Shown: positions 32,445 to 44,322 of the stretch, in pieces
How the letters are laid out: the number at the start of each line of letters is the position of its first letter
How positions within the stretch are numbered: position 1 is the stretch's first letter
From: Linnemannia elongata
Taxonomy: Eukaryota > Mortierellomycota > Mortierellomycetes > Mortierellales > Mortierellaceae
Length of the DNA stretch: 64,000 nucleotides
Direction: 5' to 3'
Assembly (NCBI GenBank): GCA_036320915.1
Contig: JAXBDG010000001.1
Span: forward strand, 1,984,001 to 2,048,000
Position numbers and translations under genes: made by a program
Notes under the pieces: model-generated
Seen by the model: only the letters and a program-made list of their open reading frames with translations
What the model was told of the DNA's origin: nothing
The model's database searches: none

Positions 32445-34631
32445 ATGGCATCCACCAAACTCACACCTCCCGCCATTGCTGACTCTGTCATAGGCACGTC
32501 TATTCTCTGCTGTTTGTAGAAGATGCTTACCACCTTTTCAAAACCGCCCGTTCAGGAGCTTACACAATATACTTTTTATTTACTTCTCCATCCTGTTCTT
32601 AAACCATGTAGCCACCATCGGCAACACCCCCATCGTCCGACTCTCGGCTGTGGGTAACAAGGCTCAAGGTACACCAGGACACTCACCTTAGAACATGATT
32701 CCACTCGAATAATTGATTGTATTCAGCAACTGACATTCTACCTGCTCCTCCTGTATGTTGCATAGTCGAGCTGCTCGCAAAGACGGAGTTCTCGAACCCC
32801 AGCGGATCGATCAAGGACCGTGTGGCACAAAGGATCCTCGCAGGGCTGGAAGCCGCCAAGAAGATCAAGAGCACCACAACTCTGGTGGTGCCTAGCAGTG
32901 GCAACTTGGTGATCTCGTTAGCACTGTTGTCGCCACGCCATGGACAGTACAAGGTCATTGGATTGGTCCCTGAGAGGACGAGTCATGACAGGATTCAGCT
33001 CCTCAAGTCGTTGGGTGTCGAGATTGTGCGCACCCCGATTGAGGCTCATGCTGACTCTGCAGAGTCACAGTTCTCGATCGCCAAGAAGATTGCTACTGAC
33101 CTCCCTGATGCCATTCTTATCGACGAGGTATGTTAATATGTCGGTGCTTGTGTGAGTGGGGTGCTTAATTCTAAAATGAGGGTAGAGAAGTAGGAGAATG
33201 AATGTGACTCAGATTGATTTGTCCTGACTGACGGACATACTGACTGACTGTGGGACTTTTTTTGCTACTTTGTCCATGTGAACTAGTTTGCTGATGCTGC
33301 TAACGTCGAGGTTCACGCACAGGAAACTGCCGAAGAGATTCTCATCCAGGTAACGAACACCTTCTCACATGGAAGAAAATCATACGTAGGTCATTTTAAC
33401 CATCCGTTATCTCGCCTTTTTCTCGGTACTAATCACACCATTTTCCCACCATTTTCCATCATCACTATATAAAGTGTGAGGGACGTTTGGATGTGTTGGT
33501 GGTTGGCGTTGAGACTGGAGGAACGATTACAGGATTGGCCAAGACATTGAAGACCAAGATCCCAGGACTGAAAGTTGTCGGTGTCGAGCCAGAACACTCG
33601 TCGATCCAGGATGGCGTCAACAGGAGCAGCGCTTGGAAGGTTGAGGATATTGGTGGCAACTTTACACCCTCGGTCTTGGACAAGACCCTTGTGGATGCCT
33701 GGATCAAGGTCTCTGATCAGGATTCGTATTCCACTGCGCGTCAGATCATTCGTGAGGAGGGCTTGAATTGTGGTATGCCTCATTTTTTTTCGATGCCTGT
33801 GTTGTTCCTTGCGTTCGCCAGTATGAATTTTTACTGATGACTCGTTGTTCAATTGAATGATAATAGGCCCTTCCTCGGGAAGTGTGGTTGCTGCTGCTGT
33901 ACGCTACTCAGAGTCACTCTCCAAGGAGACAAAGCCCCGCATCTTGACAATCTTGAACGATACTGGACGCAACTACTCCTCAACCTTACTTTCAGACGAC
34001 TGGCTGCTGGAACATGACCTCATGGACGAGACAATGGCTCGATCCGTCGCCTACCACCGCCACGAGAAGTACAGAGCTGCTAGTGTAGAAGAGTTGCAGT
34101 TGCCCGCTGCCGTCACCATCCCACCTACAGCCACTGTGGGATATGCTCTGGATCTGATGATGACCCGTGAGTTCTCGCAGTTGCCAGTTCTGAACCCTAC
34201 CAACCGCAAGTTGATGGGGTATATCTCTTTGACGGCTTTGACGACGCTTCTGGAGGAGGGTCAGGCGCAGGAGTCGGATTTAGTTTCCAAGTGGATGTAT
34301 TCTTTCTTGAAGAAGAACAATTCTGGTGGACCCCGCACAAAGTAAGCTTACTTCTTGTATATATTTCTCTTCTATCATCTGACTGTTACCAGAAACGAAC
34401 GAGATCAAGTAGACTAATTTCTATCTTGCTTTTCTTTTTAATTCTCTTTTTTCTCTTAGATACGAGACTATTACTCCAATGACACCATTGTCAGATTTGT
34501 CAAAGTTCTTTGAGAAGCACTCGTTTGCGGTTGTGACGGACGATGACCGTAGATGGTGTCTAGGCGTTGCAACAAAGTATGACCTCATGACCTTCCTGAA
34601 CCGCCGCCAGACAGGAGGACGATCATTCTAA
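32445..34631 (+). CDS. Cystathionine beta-synthase-like PLP enzyme with CBS domains
   Basis: Seven exons (32445-32493, 32612-32668, 32766-33127, 33287-33349, 33475-33772, 33867-34341, 34460-34631) give 491 residues. The PLP fold-type II core starts ATIGNTPIVRL and has the Schiff-base lysine in GSIKDR (K52). It then reads VGVETGGTITGLAKTLKTK, VVGVEPE and CGPSSGSVVAAAV. Two C-terminal CBS repeats follow (TVGYALDLMMTREFSQLPVL and SKFFEKHSFAVV). Cystathionine beta-synthase joins serine and homocysteine in transsulfuration. Here the substrate loop usually written TSGNTGIGLAL is SSGNLVISLAL, and the glycine loop VGTGGT is VETGGT, so activity or substrate may differ. There is no N-terminal haem-binding region. 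Intron 1 seems to use a GC donor (gcacgt). An alternative acceptor at 32727 would add 13 residues before VELLAK. Confidence 0.85.
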
Positions 34632-34781
34632 AGCATTTGGATCTTCTTGACAGCCAAATATTTTTTTGCTTGTTATATGCGTACCACCATACGCTCATAA
34701 TATAAAATGTCAAACAAAACCGTGTTTATCGTCATTGAGGTTTTATTAGACGCTGTACAATACAGAAAGGTATACCTTTCT

Positions 34782-35400
34782 CTAAGCATAGATAGGGATG
34801 TTAGCATATCCAGCAGGATCGTTCAAACGCAAAGGAATGTTCATTCCGTCAATAACCTCCATCTCCTTCTCAGACAACTCGAACGAGAAGATATCGGCGT
34901 TCTGGGCAACGCGGACGGGGTCCGAAGACTTGGGGATAACAGCAACCTTGTTCTGGACCAACCAACGCAAGATAACCTGGGCGACGGTCTTGTTGTGGTG
35001 AGCGGCGATCTTAGAGAGACGCTCCTCCTTGAAAAGGGGGACGGCATTCTGGGCGGTGGGCGAGCCCAGTTCGACATAGGAGGCTGGGCCAAAGTTGGAG
35101 TAGCCAGTGATCTGGAGACCCTTGCTCTGCGCAAACCTATTTTTCCCCACAGCAAAAAAATGAGGTATTAGTAATGTGTGTAGTCGAGGAAATGTACTTG
35201 ATAAATAATACTCGACTAGAAAGTGGAGCAAGTGTTGGTTCGCTTTTTTTTTTTTTTTTTTTTTGTTGGTTTCTCTTATCATTTTTTTTGGATTTTCATC
35301 CAAAAGTGCGAGGTAAACAAAATGATTTCCGTTTGGTTATCTTTTGCTTTCACTTTCCCACGAGTTTTTTTTTTGTCCGTCCAAAGTAACAAGGGATACG

Positions 35401-35438
<38 letters not shown>

Positions 35439-36464
35439 GAAGACTTACTTGATCAATTGAGAGTTGTTAAGGTAAGGGTGAACCTCAATATGAAGAACAG
35501 CAGGCTTGATCTTGGCATACGACAAGACATCCATCAACAAGATGGCCGAGAAGTTGGAAACTCCAATATCACGGACCTTGCCCGAACGGACAAGATCCTC
35601 CATGGCAGCCCAAGTCTCGTGGACAGGGACGGGGTCTTGCTCCATGTTGCCCCACTCAGGAGGGTAGCGCTCCTCAAAGGGGACGTACTTGAGCGAGATG
35701 GGGAAGTGGATCAGGTAGAGGTCGATGTATTCAAGTCCGAGATCCTTCAAGGTGCGGGCGAACGCCAAGGGGACGTGCTCCTTGTGGTGGTAGGTGTTCC
35801 AGAGCTACATATATTACGAACGGGTATCGTTGTTAGGAGGTATTGGAAAAAAGTAGTATTGTTAAGTAGGACAATGCAGGATGAACAAGGACGGTAAAGT
35901 AATACAACGACTGATGCAGATGTAGACGCATTAAAAAATATGTACCTTGGAGGTGATGAAGAGCTCCTCACGGGTGACGATGCCCTTCTCGATGGCCATC
36001 TTGATACCCTGTCCGACCTGGACCTCGTTACCATAATCACAGGCGCAGTCCAAGAGTCTATCGCGGTGGTGATTGACAATTGCTGATGATTAGCTTTCGT
36101 CCTCCTCTAATGAATACAACAGGCTTGTTCCGCTTGTGCCATTCTGTTCAGAAGAAATGTATAAGTAACATGAAAGTACCTGTATCCGGCTTCAATAGCC
36201 TAGGTGTTCATTGATAAAAAGGACCAGAAGAATTATCGGTTAAAACCAATAAAAAAAAAAGAAACATGCGAGCAAGGGTCATAGTACTGCATACGGTGAC
36301 TTGGTAGGACAAGCCGCGGCGCTTAGTGCTTTGGTTTGATAGTCGAATATAATTACCTTGAGGACAACGTCGGCGGTTGTATCCTTGGGGACCTTCCAAG
36401 TGCCGAATCCCAAGAGGGGCATCTTGTGGCCGCTAGGCTGGAGAGTAAGAGACTGTGTGGCCAT
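34782..36464 (-). CDS. Aldo-keto reductase (xylose-reductase-like)
   Basis: Five exons (36464-36357, 36199-36180, 36057-35946, 35804-35449, 35136-34782) give 316 residues, typical for the AKR family. Exon 2 has only 20 nt. The catalytic tetrad is visible: Asp and Tyr in [13 protein letters not shown], Lys in FITSKLWNTYHH, His in YLIHFPI. The NADP(H)-binding end reads [13 protein letters not shown], close to IPKSNTVPRLLEN of xylose reductase. It should reduce sugar or aliphatic aldehydes to alcohols in the cytosol. Asp and Cys before the catalytic Tyr differ from the usual GAEDYGNE (CACDYGNE here). It converges with the CBS-like gene, 150 bases away. The large intron (35137-35448) contains long A and T runs. 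Confidence 0.9.
35404..35436 (+). repeat. A33 homopolymer, partner T21 at 35244-35264, in an AKR intron
   Basis: 33 consecutive A on the plus strand, i.e. U33 in the pre-mRNA starting 12 bases after the 5' splice site. A T21 run (A21 in the pre-mRNA) lies 140 bases further in the same intron. Homopolymer length is prone to sequencing error. Confidence 0.7.
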
Positions 36465-36719
36465 TTTTTGTGATGAGGAATGTGTTTGTGGTTTGAGTGG
36501 AATGGAATGAGAAGCGCGAAGAAAAAAAAAAAAAGAAAAGAGAATTTTCCTACCGGACACTCTTTCCTCTACTTAAATACTCCGTACTCTGGCGCGGGTA
36601 CCTTCAACCAAAGAAAAATGACTATGCCGCTAATGCAGCAACGACAAGAGCAACTGACGTTCGATTGCGTTAACATGATTTTTTTTTTGTTTTAATCTTG
36701 CAGGAAAGTAATAAGGTTT

Positions 36720-39700
36720 TTATTGGTTTGGCATGTAGGGAGAGTTTTCGACTTCGAATGTGGATGACGCCCTCAAGGGTGATCGAGGAAGTCTGGGCAA
36801 CTGTTGCTGCTGTTGTTGGAGGTGCTGAAGTTGCTGCATCTGCTCTTGTAATTGAAGCTGCTGCATCTGTTGTTGCAATTGCTGCTGTTGTTGCTGTTGC
36901 TGGGAATAATAAGAAGACGAGAGGCCATTGCTGTGAGCCGCACTGCCGTTATGGTGATGATGATGAAGGCTGTCGATAAAATGGCTGGTATTGTTGTCGT
37001 ATCCTTCGGACCAATGGAGGTGTTCTCGGGCGGGGTTCAAGTGCAATTCGTAAGCAGCCGCGGGTTGGATTGCGGGGGAAGACGAGGGCGAGGAGGCGAC
37101 TGAAGAGGACGCAGTCGAGTGCATTGAAGACGTCGCTGGTGTTGTTGCTGTTGCAGTGTTTCTTACGCTGATAATAGTATTGCGCTTGACTGGTGATGGT
37201 CGGTGCTCTTGCTGCTGTTGCTGTTGCTGATATTGCTGTTGATGATGATAGTGCTGTTGATGGTGCTGCTGTTGGTGCTGTAGACCAAGGTTGAAGGACC
37301 GTGCGGTGGGCGACCGAAGAGACGAAGCGATCATGGGATTGACGTTGTCCTCGGGGTGGTGATGGAGGTACTCAGCAGGGTGATGGCGAGGAGGTGCCTG
37401 AGTGGGCAGAGGGGGTGGGACCAGTTCAGCGCGAGAATTCTTTCTCCTGGCCTCCCTTGTGGTGGTCGTGGTTGAATTAGAATGGATGGAAGCAGTGTCG
37501 TATTGGTGGTGGTGGTGTGAGTGTTGACGTGGGGTAGTGGGGATCGCATTTGGGGGTTCAGGAAACTCGTAAAAACCAGAGGCGTGGTACTCATGTCTCA
37601 GATCGCGGGAACGGCTCTGGGTCTTTCGAACACTACCATTGCCATTGGTTCGTTCGGCATGAGGCATTCTGTCGTTAAAGTCATTGTGTTCGATGTTATG
37701 GTCGTTACGGTTGTCGTAAACACTGGGGTCAGTAGTGTAGTCGGCGTGAATCTTGTTGCTGTGGTGATGGTGATGGTGGGTATGACTATGACCAGTGAGG
37801 TCATGTTGACTGCGGTGGTTGCTGTGGTTGTGGTGGATGGGTCGTGTATCGTGATGATTGCTATCCTCATTCCTAGTTTCTGGCTCCGCACCGTTAGCGA
37901 CTGCGCAGAGATCGCCGTTCTGCTGCTCCCGCTGGCTATCATGGCTATGGCTTCTTGCGGCAGAGGCTGCCAAGGCCTTTTGGCGTTCTTCGACCAGCTT
38001 GGCGAGATACTTTGGCGAATAGTCCTGAGCATGGGCCTTGGCTGATCCACGGTCGGGGACCATGGGAAGATAGGTCAATTGAGGTCGATGCAGATGCAGC
38101 TTGTCGGTCGCCAGCCTCAGGATCCAGTTGGGCACCTTGTTGAAGGTGATGGTGCGAATAAAATCCGACAGCTTGCCCTGAAAGTTCAGCAGCTTGCCAA
38201 AGGACCGGGAGCCAGACACAGAGCTCTTGGCAATGGGAAACCGTTCGGCCCTGTAACGCTTGAAGGCCCTGGTGATGTCGTCGTCCGACACCGTGTTCAT
38301 GTCGTAGAGGGCATTCGCCAGCGAGATGCCGTCCAGAATAGCCTGGATGGCTCCTTGCCTGTTCAAAAAATGAGTGTTCAGAAAAAAAAAGACTTAACGC
38401 GTTAAATAAACGCATACTAAACACATGAGTGGCACGGACGACATAAACATTTACGCGACTGGTTGTCATGTTTTTTACCCTGCAAAAGGAAGGACCTTGT
38501 GACAGGCATCACCGATGAGGACTGTGCGCTCGTGGTGCCAAGTCTTGAACAACTTGGACTCGAGCATCACTTTAGAGACACGGTCGCCGGGGGTAGCATC
38601 GATAAGCTCGCCGACTGTGCCTGGCTTCACTGTAGGCGTTTGACGTCTCGGGAGCAGACCAGGGATATTGTCAGGGAGGTGGATGGTGGCCGAATGCATC
38701 AGAGACTCAGACCTGGGATCTTTAGTCTCCCGCGAGCTTGCGTTCGAGCTCTCTTCAGTCGACAGGGAGCTGTGAATACTACTATCGCTAAGAGTTGCCA
38801 CGTCTGCCTCTTGATGGTGCATATCGGCGTCTGTCTTTCTGTTCTTGTAGTAGCCGTCCTCTTGATAAGAGGTCGTGAGGTCGGGGAGGACATACTCGCG
38901 GACGAGATCGCAGACATCTGTCGCAAGTTCTGGAAACCACTCAGCAAAGGAAAAACTCCTTACGTCCTCCTTGCCGGCCTCTGAGTCGAGGATGCGACCA
39001 CCGATGGACCAAGCGAACCTGTTGCCGGGAATAGGGATCAACCACATCTATTACGTAAAAAGAAGGGGCAAGCGTGAAAGTTGTGGTACCATCTAGATTA
39101 GAATTTCATCTTGTCTCTTTGATTGCTGTCACCAATTGTGCTCAATATAATAGTAAGCAAATGATGTCGACGTACTGTATAAGGGGCTTTGTTTCCAATA
39201 ATGCCATGAATCTCGGCAAACTCTTGCCTCAATGCGGAATACTTTTCTGGGTCGAGCTCGTCCGTGATACCAACGACAATATTTTGGTCAAACTTGAGAG
39301 GCTTGGAGTCTGAGCGGGGTAGCATTTTCTTGTCCTTGAGCTCCTTGTACATGTTCTGCCGGATGGAACTATATGCACCGTCGGCACCGACGAGGATGTC
39401 CCCTTCGTAAGCCGAGTTGTCTGAGCAACGGACCAAGACTCCAAACTCTGTGCGGGCTGTGGTTAGGATACGCTTGCCAAGGATGAGCTTTCCTGGCGGA
39501 ATTCGAGAGACCAGCAGTTTGAGGAGTTCTGGACGTCCAAAGACCACGCTGTAGTAGCCATATCTGTTTGTTTTGAAAAAGTGAGAGGAGGGGATGAACG
39601 TGCGATTGGGATGAGTATAGACGGAGCAAACAGTAACGGGATAGATGGGAGTAAAATAAACAATCAGCAACAAACAGACTAAACAAACAGGGGTAATAAA

Positions 39701-40392
39701 CGTAAAAAATAAACCAAAAGGTGATAATGCAATGGGCGCAAAGGAAAGAAAGTTTACCTTTCGCGAAAGTGCTCGAGATCGACATGGCCTTGGGTGACCG
39801 TGTCCTCCTTGACGAGGTGAAGTCTCCCTGAAAACTTTGAGATCTTGTAAAGGTCCTCCAGCAGCCTAATGTCATTCAATTGAACACATTCGAACAACAA
39901 CAAAAAAAAAAAAAAGGGGGGGGGGGGGGGGGGTAAGGTGTTAGAGGACTTGTGTGCAACATGATTCATTCGTCCATTACATTTTTTTAGGGGTGTCTTC
40001 TTTAAACAGACAGGTGTTGACGAGATGAACTAAAACCAGGGTAGTGACTGAAACGAGCCCATCGTTCTCGAGGGGCCATTCCGCTCTTTTCCTCGCCAAG
40101 GCAAAGTCAACGTCAAAAGCTAGGTCAAGTCAAACAGTGAAGACAATCAGACTTTTTAAAAGTTTCATTACCCCAGTTGTTCAAAGAGACGTAGAACAGT
40201 TCCGTTCAGGGAGATCGCACTGCCCAATGGCCGGATCTCCGATGACCTCTCGAGAATAACATAGTCAATCGATGCCCTCTCAAGCATCAAACCGAGCATC
40301 AATCCGCCAATGCCACCGCCGACAATAAGGACGCGCAAACGGTCCGGTGTTGTGTCGGAGGTGGATGTAGATGGTGGGGGACTGATGGTCAT
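36720..40392 (-). CDS. FAD-dependent monooxygenase B with long His/Gln-rich tail
   Basis: Five exons (40392-40172, 39865-39758, 39563-39176, 39047-38479, 38358-36720) give 974 residues. The FAD-binding core has VLIVGGGIGG (21-30), GADGAYSSIR and GDACHKVLPFAGGQGAIQAI, so it is a class A flavin monooxygenase like monooxygenase A, 10 kb away. The third motif is encoded across one intron only. An acidic Ser-rich insertion of about 100 residues lies in the substrate domain. After the core (about residue 540) follows a 430-residue tail unusual for this family: His runs, poly-Gln coded by mixed CAG/CAA, and SP-rich stretches, ending SPLRASSTFEVENSPYMPNQ. The frame stays open and intact, so the tail is probably translated. 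Substrate unknown. The upstream region is CT-rich on the coding strand. Confidence 0.87.
36798..36902 (-). repeat. CAG/CAA-rich poly-glutamine coding repeat
   Basis: Mixed CAG/CAA codons with Leu and Met interruptions encode a Q-rich stretch of about 35 residues near the C-terminus of monooxygenase B. A second Q/H-rich stretch is encoded near 37206-37290. Confidence 0.75.
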
Positions 40393-40900
40393 TTGAAGAA
40401 GATGGATTCGGCGTAAAAGAAAAGGAGTATTGGATGAAAAAAAGAGGAGGCGTTATGATAGAAAAAAAAAGGAGATGTGATGGTGGTTTGTGGTTCGAAT
40501 TGATGTTGGTTTCAGCGTTGGCGGTGGCGGTCAACTGGCCGGGTGAGGATAGAAGTTCGACTGTTTTGATGGAGCTAAACAAAAGTGCGGTAGGAGAGCG
40601 CGTGTAGACCGAACGATGGAAAAAAAGGAGGGAAACGGGAAAGGTTGTTGTTGTTTTTGTGACACAAGGTGGGAGGTAAACAAAATCAAACGCGGAAGGG
40701 TTGTTCGTGAAAAAAATGCAATTGTGAAGGTGGGCCAAACGAGAGGGGATTGAACGATTGAAAGTTGAATTGGCGCGGGGGATGTGGCGATAATATGTGC
40801 AGGAGTGAGTGTTGAGTCGAGGTGTTAAAGAAAGGACGTATGGTACAAGATGCCTGAGAAGAACAATAAGGAAGAAGAGGAAGGGACTATGGACAGAAAG

Positions 40901-40902
<2 letters not shown>

Positions 40903-40936
<34 letters not shown>
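40903..40936 (+). repeat. GA dinucleotide microsatellite
   Basis: 17 uninterrupted GA units upstream of monooxygenase B. A second, partly interrupted GA/GAAA tract lies at 41135-41190. Confidence 0.8.
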
Positions 40937-40940
<4 letters not shown>

Positions 40941-41146
40941 AAATGATAAACGGGTGGGCAATGGGGGGGGGGGGGGGTGAAATATTAACACAAAGTCAAA
41001 GAGTAACAGTGGTTCTTGGTATATGTGAGTAAGGAATGAGAACAATGAATGAGGAGAGTTGAATGAGAAGAGTGAATGTACAAGTTGAAGAAGAAGGGCG
41101 AAGAACGAAGACGAAGCAGACAGGAAGCAGGGAAAAGAGAAAGAGA

Positions 41147-41197
<51 letters not shown>

Positions 41198-43669
41198 GAA
41201 GAACAGAGTTGAGGTTAGAAAAGGAAAGGGAAGAAAGAAAAGAAAGAGATAAAGACGAAAAGGAGAAGAAAGAGAAAGAAGGACGCTTGTTCGTAAAATG
41301 AAGACGAGTGGAGGACAATTGACTGAATTGAATGGACGATTCAATAGGAGAGGAGAGGGCCCATGTCTCCTCCCTCCCTTCCCTCGCTCCCATTGACTGG
41401 GCTGGATCCAGTAAGCATCAATCATCTACTCGCCACTTGCCCCTCTCTCTTCTCTCCTCTCCTTGCCCCAAACACCCCCTTCCTTTTCAGCACCCAAACT
41501 AGTTTACCTACCCTATCTACCCTATTGCTGCTGCTGCTGTACCTCGGTCTCTAAACTCATTTTTTTCTTCTCTTTTTAATACACTGCAGTATGCTCCTGA
41601 ATAGAACACCATCACCTCAATCCCGCGCGCTCACTCTCACTCTCCCCTCTGTTCGTTTGTTCTGTATTAATGATTTAAAAATCTGACTGTCGGTGCTCAT
41701 GGCATCAGTCCTGCCATCTTCATATCTTTGTTTACCTTCGGCGTATCCCTTATTGGCATCGCCCGCGCGGTCCATGGACCAAACGACCGATTGAACCAAA
41801 CCATCCTTCGAAACTGTAATGCCCTAGCTTCCCTTTGCCTCCTTTCTTTATGTTAACCTCATCACCATCTTTGTTGTTGTCCTCGTCAATTGATCCTCCT
41901 CTCATCCTCACCCTGATTCTCTAACATCAACCCGATTCCCAATTGCCTCTCTTTTCAATTTTACCTGTGCTTTTTTGGCTTATTTTCCAGGGGCATGATA
42001 GCATTCATACACATGTGGTTCTTGCTGATATTTTCTTTCTTTGTCGCATTACTGCTCCCCCTTTACTCTCCTCTACGTTGGGTGGAGCCTCTCTTTCTCC
42101 CTACCCTCTTCCATTTCTCTACAATGCAAAAGTATCCATATACCCCTTTTCCCCTCCCCTCCTTCGTAAATCCCATCCCTGTCCCACATCCTGCACTCCA
42201 TGACCCACTTCAGATTCTTACGTGTTTTTGTTTTTTTTCGCTCTTAATTTTTGTTTACCTGCATCAGACCACAGCCCTTTGGCATCAGCACCGGCTCGGA
42301 TGTCCACTTTGTTTTTATGTGCCTTATGGTTTTTTGATATCCAGCGTGCTGAAGCGGGTGCGACCATATGTCTCAGAGTGGATGGGGGTACATACATGGT
42401 ACATACAACATTGTGAACAGAAAAAGACATACCGCAGTGCAGCATCCCAATGAAAATAAATAAAACGAGGTACCTGAGAAAAATATCACATATAAAATAA
42501 AATAAAAAACGGCGGAAAAAAAAAAGGTCGGTTTCGGTGACAGCTTATACTCTCTCACTATCTCTATCCCAAAAAAAACTTTTTTTTTGTCTTTTGGTGG
42601 TAAATCGCCGTAGACTAAGGAGAGTTGAAGAGCAGTACAAGAGAAGCAACGAGAGAACTAGAGGGCACCCTAAATAGTTCTGAGTTTTATGATTTTTTTT
42701 TTCCTCATGTCTCCTCCCTCTCCTCCATTCTAGCATTTCATTTTATGATCTTTCACAGAAAGTCGCCTGAGACTAAAGAAGGACAAAAAAAGGACAAAAA
42801 AAAAAAAAAAGGGACTGGAACCTTGGCGCGGTAGAGTCGCCTTTTCATTTTTTTTTGTGTGTTCTGTTCGCTCTACTTTCAGCACAACGAAGTGTTCAAT
42901 CACCGACATTTGAGAACACAAAAACAACAGCGAGGCAAAAAGGGAAGAGGTTTGAGATCGCCCTAAAGAGGGAGTATATGGGCTCCACCTCTTTTACCGG
43001 TGGACCTAATTTGATCAAAATGGAACAACACAACAAAAAAAACAACAAAAAATTGTTAAAAGGACGAAGACGGAGACGGAGACGAAGACTCGCGTCGTCT
43101 GTGTTGTTGAGTCGCCAAGGTCTGGGAAGATAGTGGTTCGATATGAAAAGCAATCGAGAACGAACGAGACCGCTCGGTGAAAAAAACCCGACAGGTATTT
43201 TCTCCGTTTATTTTTCCTTCTTGGTCCAGTGCGTCAAGAAACCCCTATGAAAGGCAGAACAAGAGAGAGCGATGTCAATGTACAATTATTCACGAAAACA
43301 AGATGGAAAACAAACAAACCGAGTTTTGGTACAGTTTGGCTGTGTGCCGAGGTCAATTGGAGCGGAATTGGGTCATCAATTGTTTGTTTTTCAAAAAAAA
43401 AAAAAAATTGGCCAATTCTCCTTCCGCTCGTTTCATTTGTCTTCTTCGGCTGGTAAATTGTAACAATTAGCTATAGACACAACAAAGGAAGAGACATCAC
43501 CTCTTCGTCATATCTATATAGATGTGGACGTAGAACAGAGGAAGAGGGGTAGTCGTGACAAGAATACCTCAACCCTGTGGCTCTCACAAACACTACATAC
43601 CCGCAGTGGAATATGTAAGGGATTGGGCAACCAAGGACGACAGGCTAGGAACCCTTGATTTACGCCATA

Positions 43670-43741
43670 ATGGCGAATGCAAGCCCTTATCACATTGGTC
43701 ATGGATATGGCCATGGTCATGGTCATCCTATGGATGGGTGA
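43670..43741 (+). CDS. Possible 23-residue His/Gly-rich small ORF
   Basis: ATG at 43670 opens a frame ending TGA at 43739-43741 and reading MANASPYHIGHGYGHGHGHP then MDG. The alternating Gly-His pattern resembles metal-binding tails. The ORF is very short, isolated, has no recognised homologue, and could be an exon fragment or chance. Confidence 0.18.
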   Translation: MANASPYHIGHGYGHGHGHPMDG

Positions 43742-44283
43742 ATGGAGCTCCCAGTGCTTGCGTACTTGTAAACCGAAAATACATAAAGGATTTCAAATTG
43801 TGGGTGCAACGAATGAGTTGTTGTTGTTGTTGCTGTTGTTGTTGATTTTATGTACCTGTTTCTTGTCATGGTTGCTCGCTCATGTCTTGCTTACATTGAT
43901 TCAGGAATGCTTGGAAACCAACTGCTTTTTTTTTTTCTATTATTTTATTATTTTTGGTACCTGACAATTGCTATGTAGGTATGAAATGAGAGTTGTGTGC
44001 CTGACGCCTGACAAATTTCATATGAAGTAAAAGGTACATTCAGTTTCATCATCGTGCTTCTTTCTTCCCTTCATCCCACCACTGCACTGGAACATACTGG
44101 GAAATGGACATCAACCTGTAAGGGCAAGAAGGCAAAAACAGGCAAGAGGGCAAGCTATGTCTAAAGTATGCAATACAATAAAAAACAAAAACAAGATAAG
44201 CTCCATGACAAGATACAGGAAAAGTGTTTATTTTGGTTCTTGCGCTCCGCTCAATTTTCCCCCTCCCCTATTTTCCTTTTCTT

Positions 44284-44285
<2 letters not shown>

Positions 44286-44320
<35 letters not shown>
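44286..44320 (+). repeat. T35 homopolymer
   Basis: 35 consecutive T in the gene-poor region. Exact length is uncertain as for any long homopolymer. Confidence 0.7.

Positions 44321-44322
<2 letters not shown>

Noticed and set aside
32727..32765. Alternative upstream acceptor for CBS exon 3
   Set aside because: In frame and possible, but it adds a Pro/Cys-rich insert in a conserved strand, and CTGAC with a pyrimidine tract fits the acceptor at 32765 better.
36852..37103. Leu/Val-rich plus-strand frames at 36698-37103 and 37521-38045
   Set aside because: Antisense of the poly-Gln/His tail of monooxygenase B.
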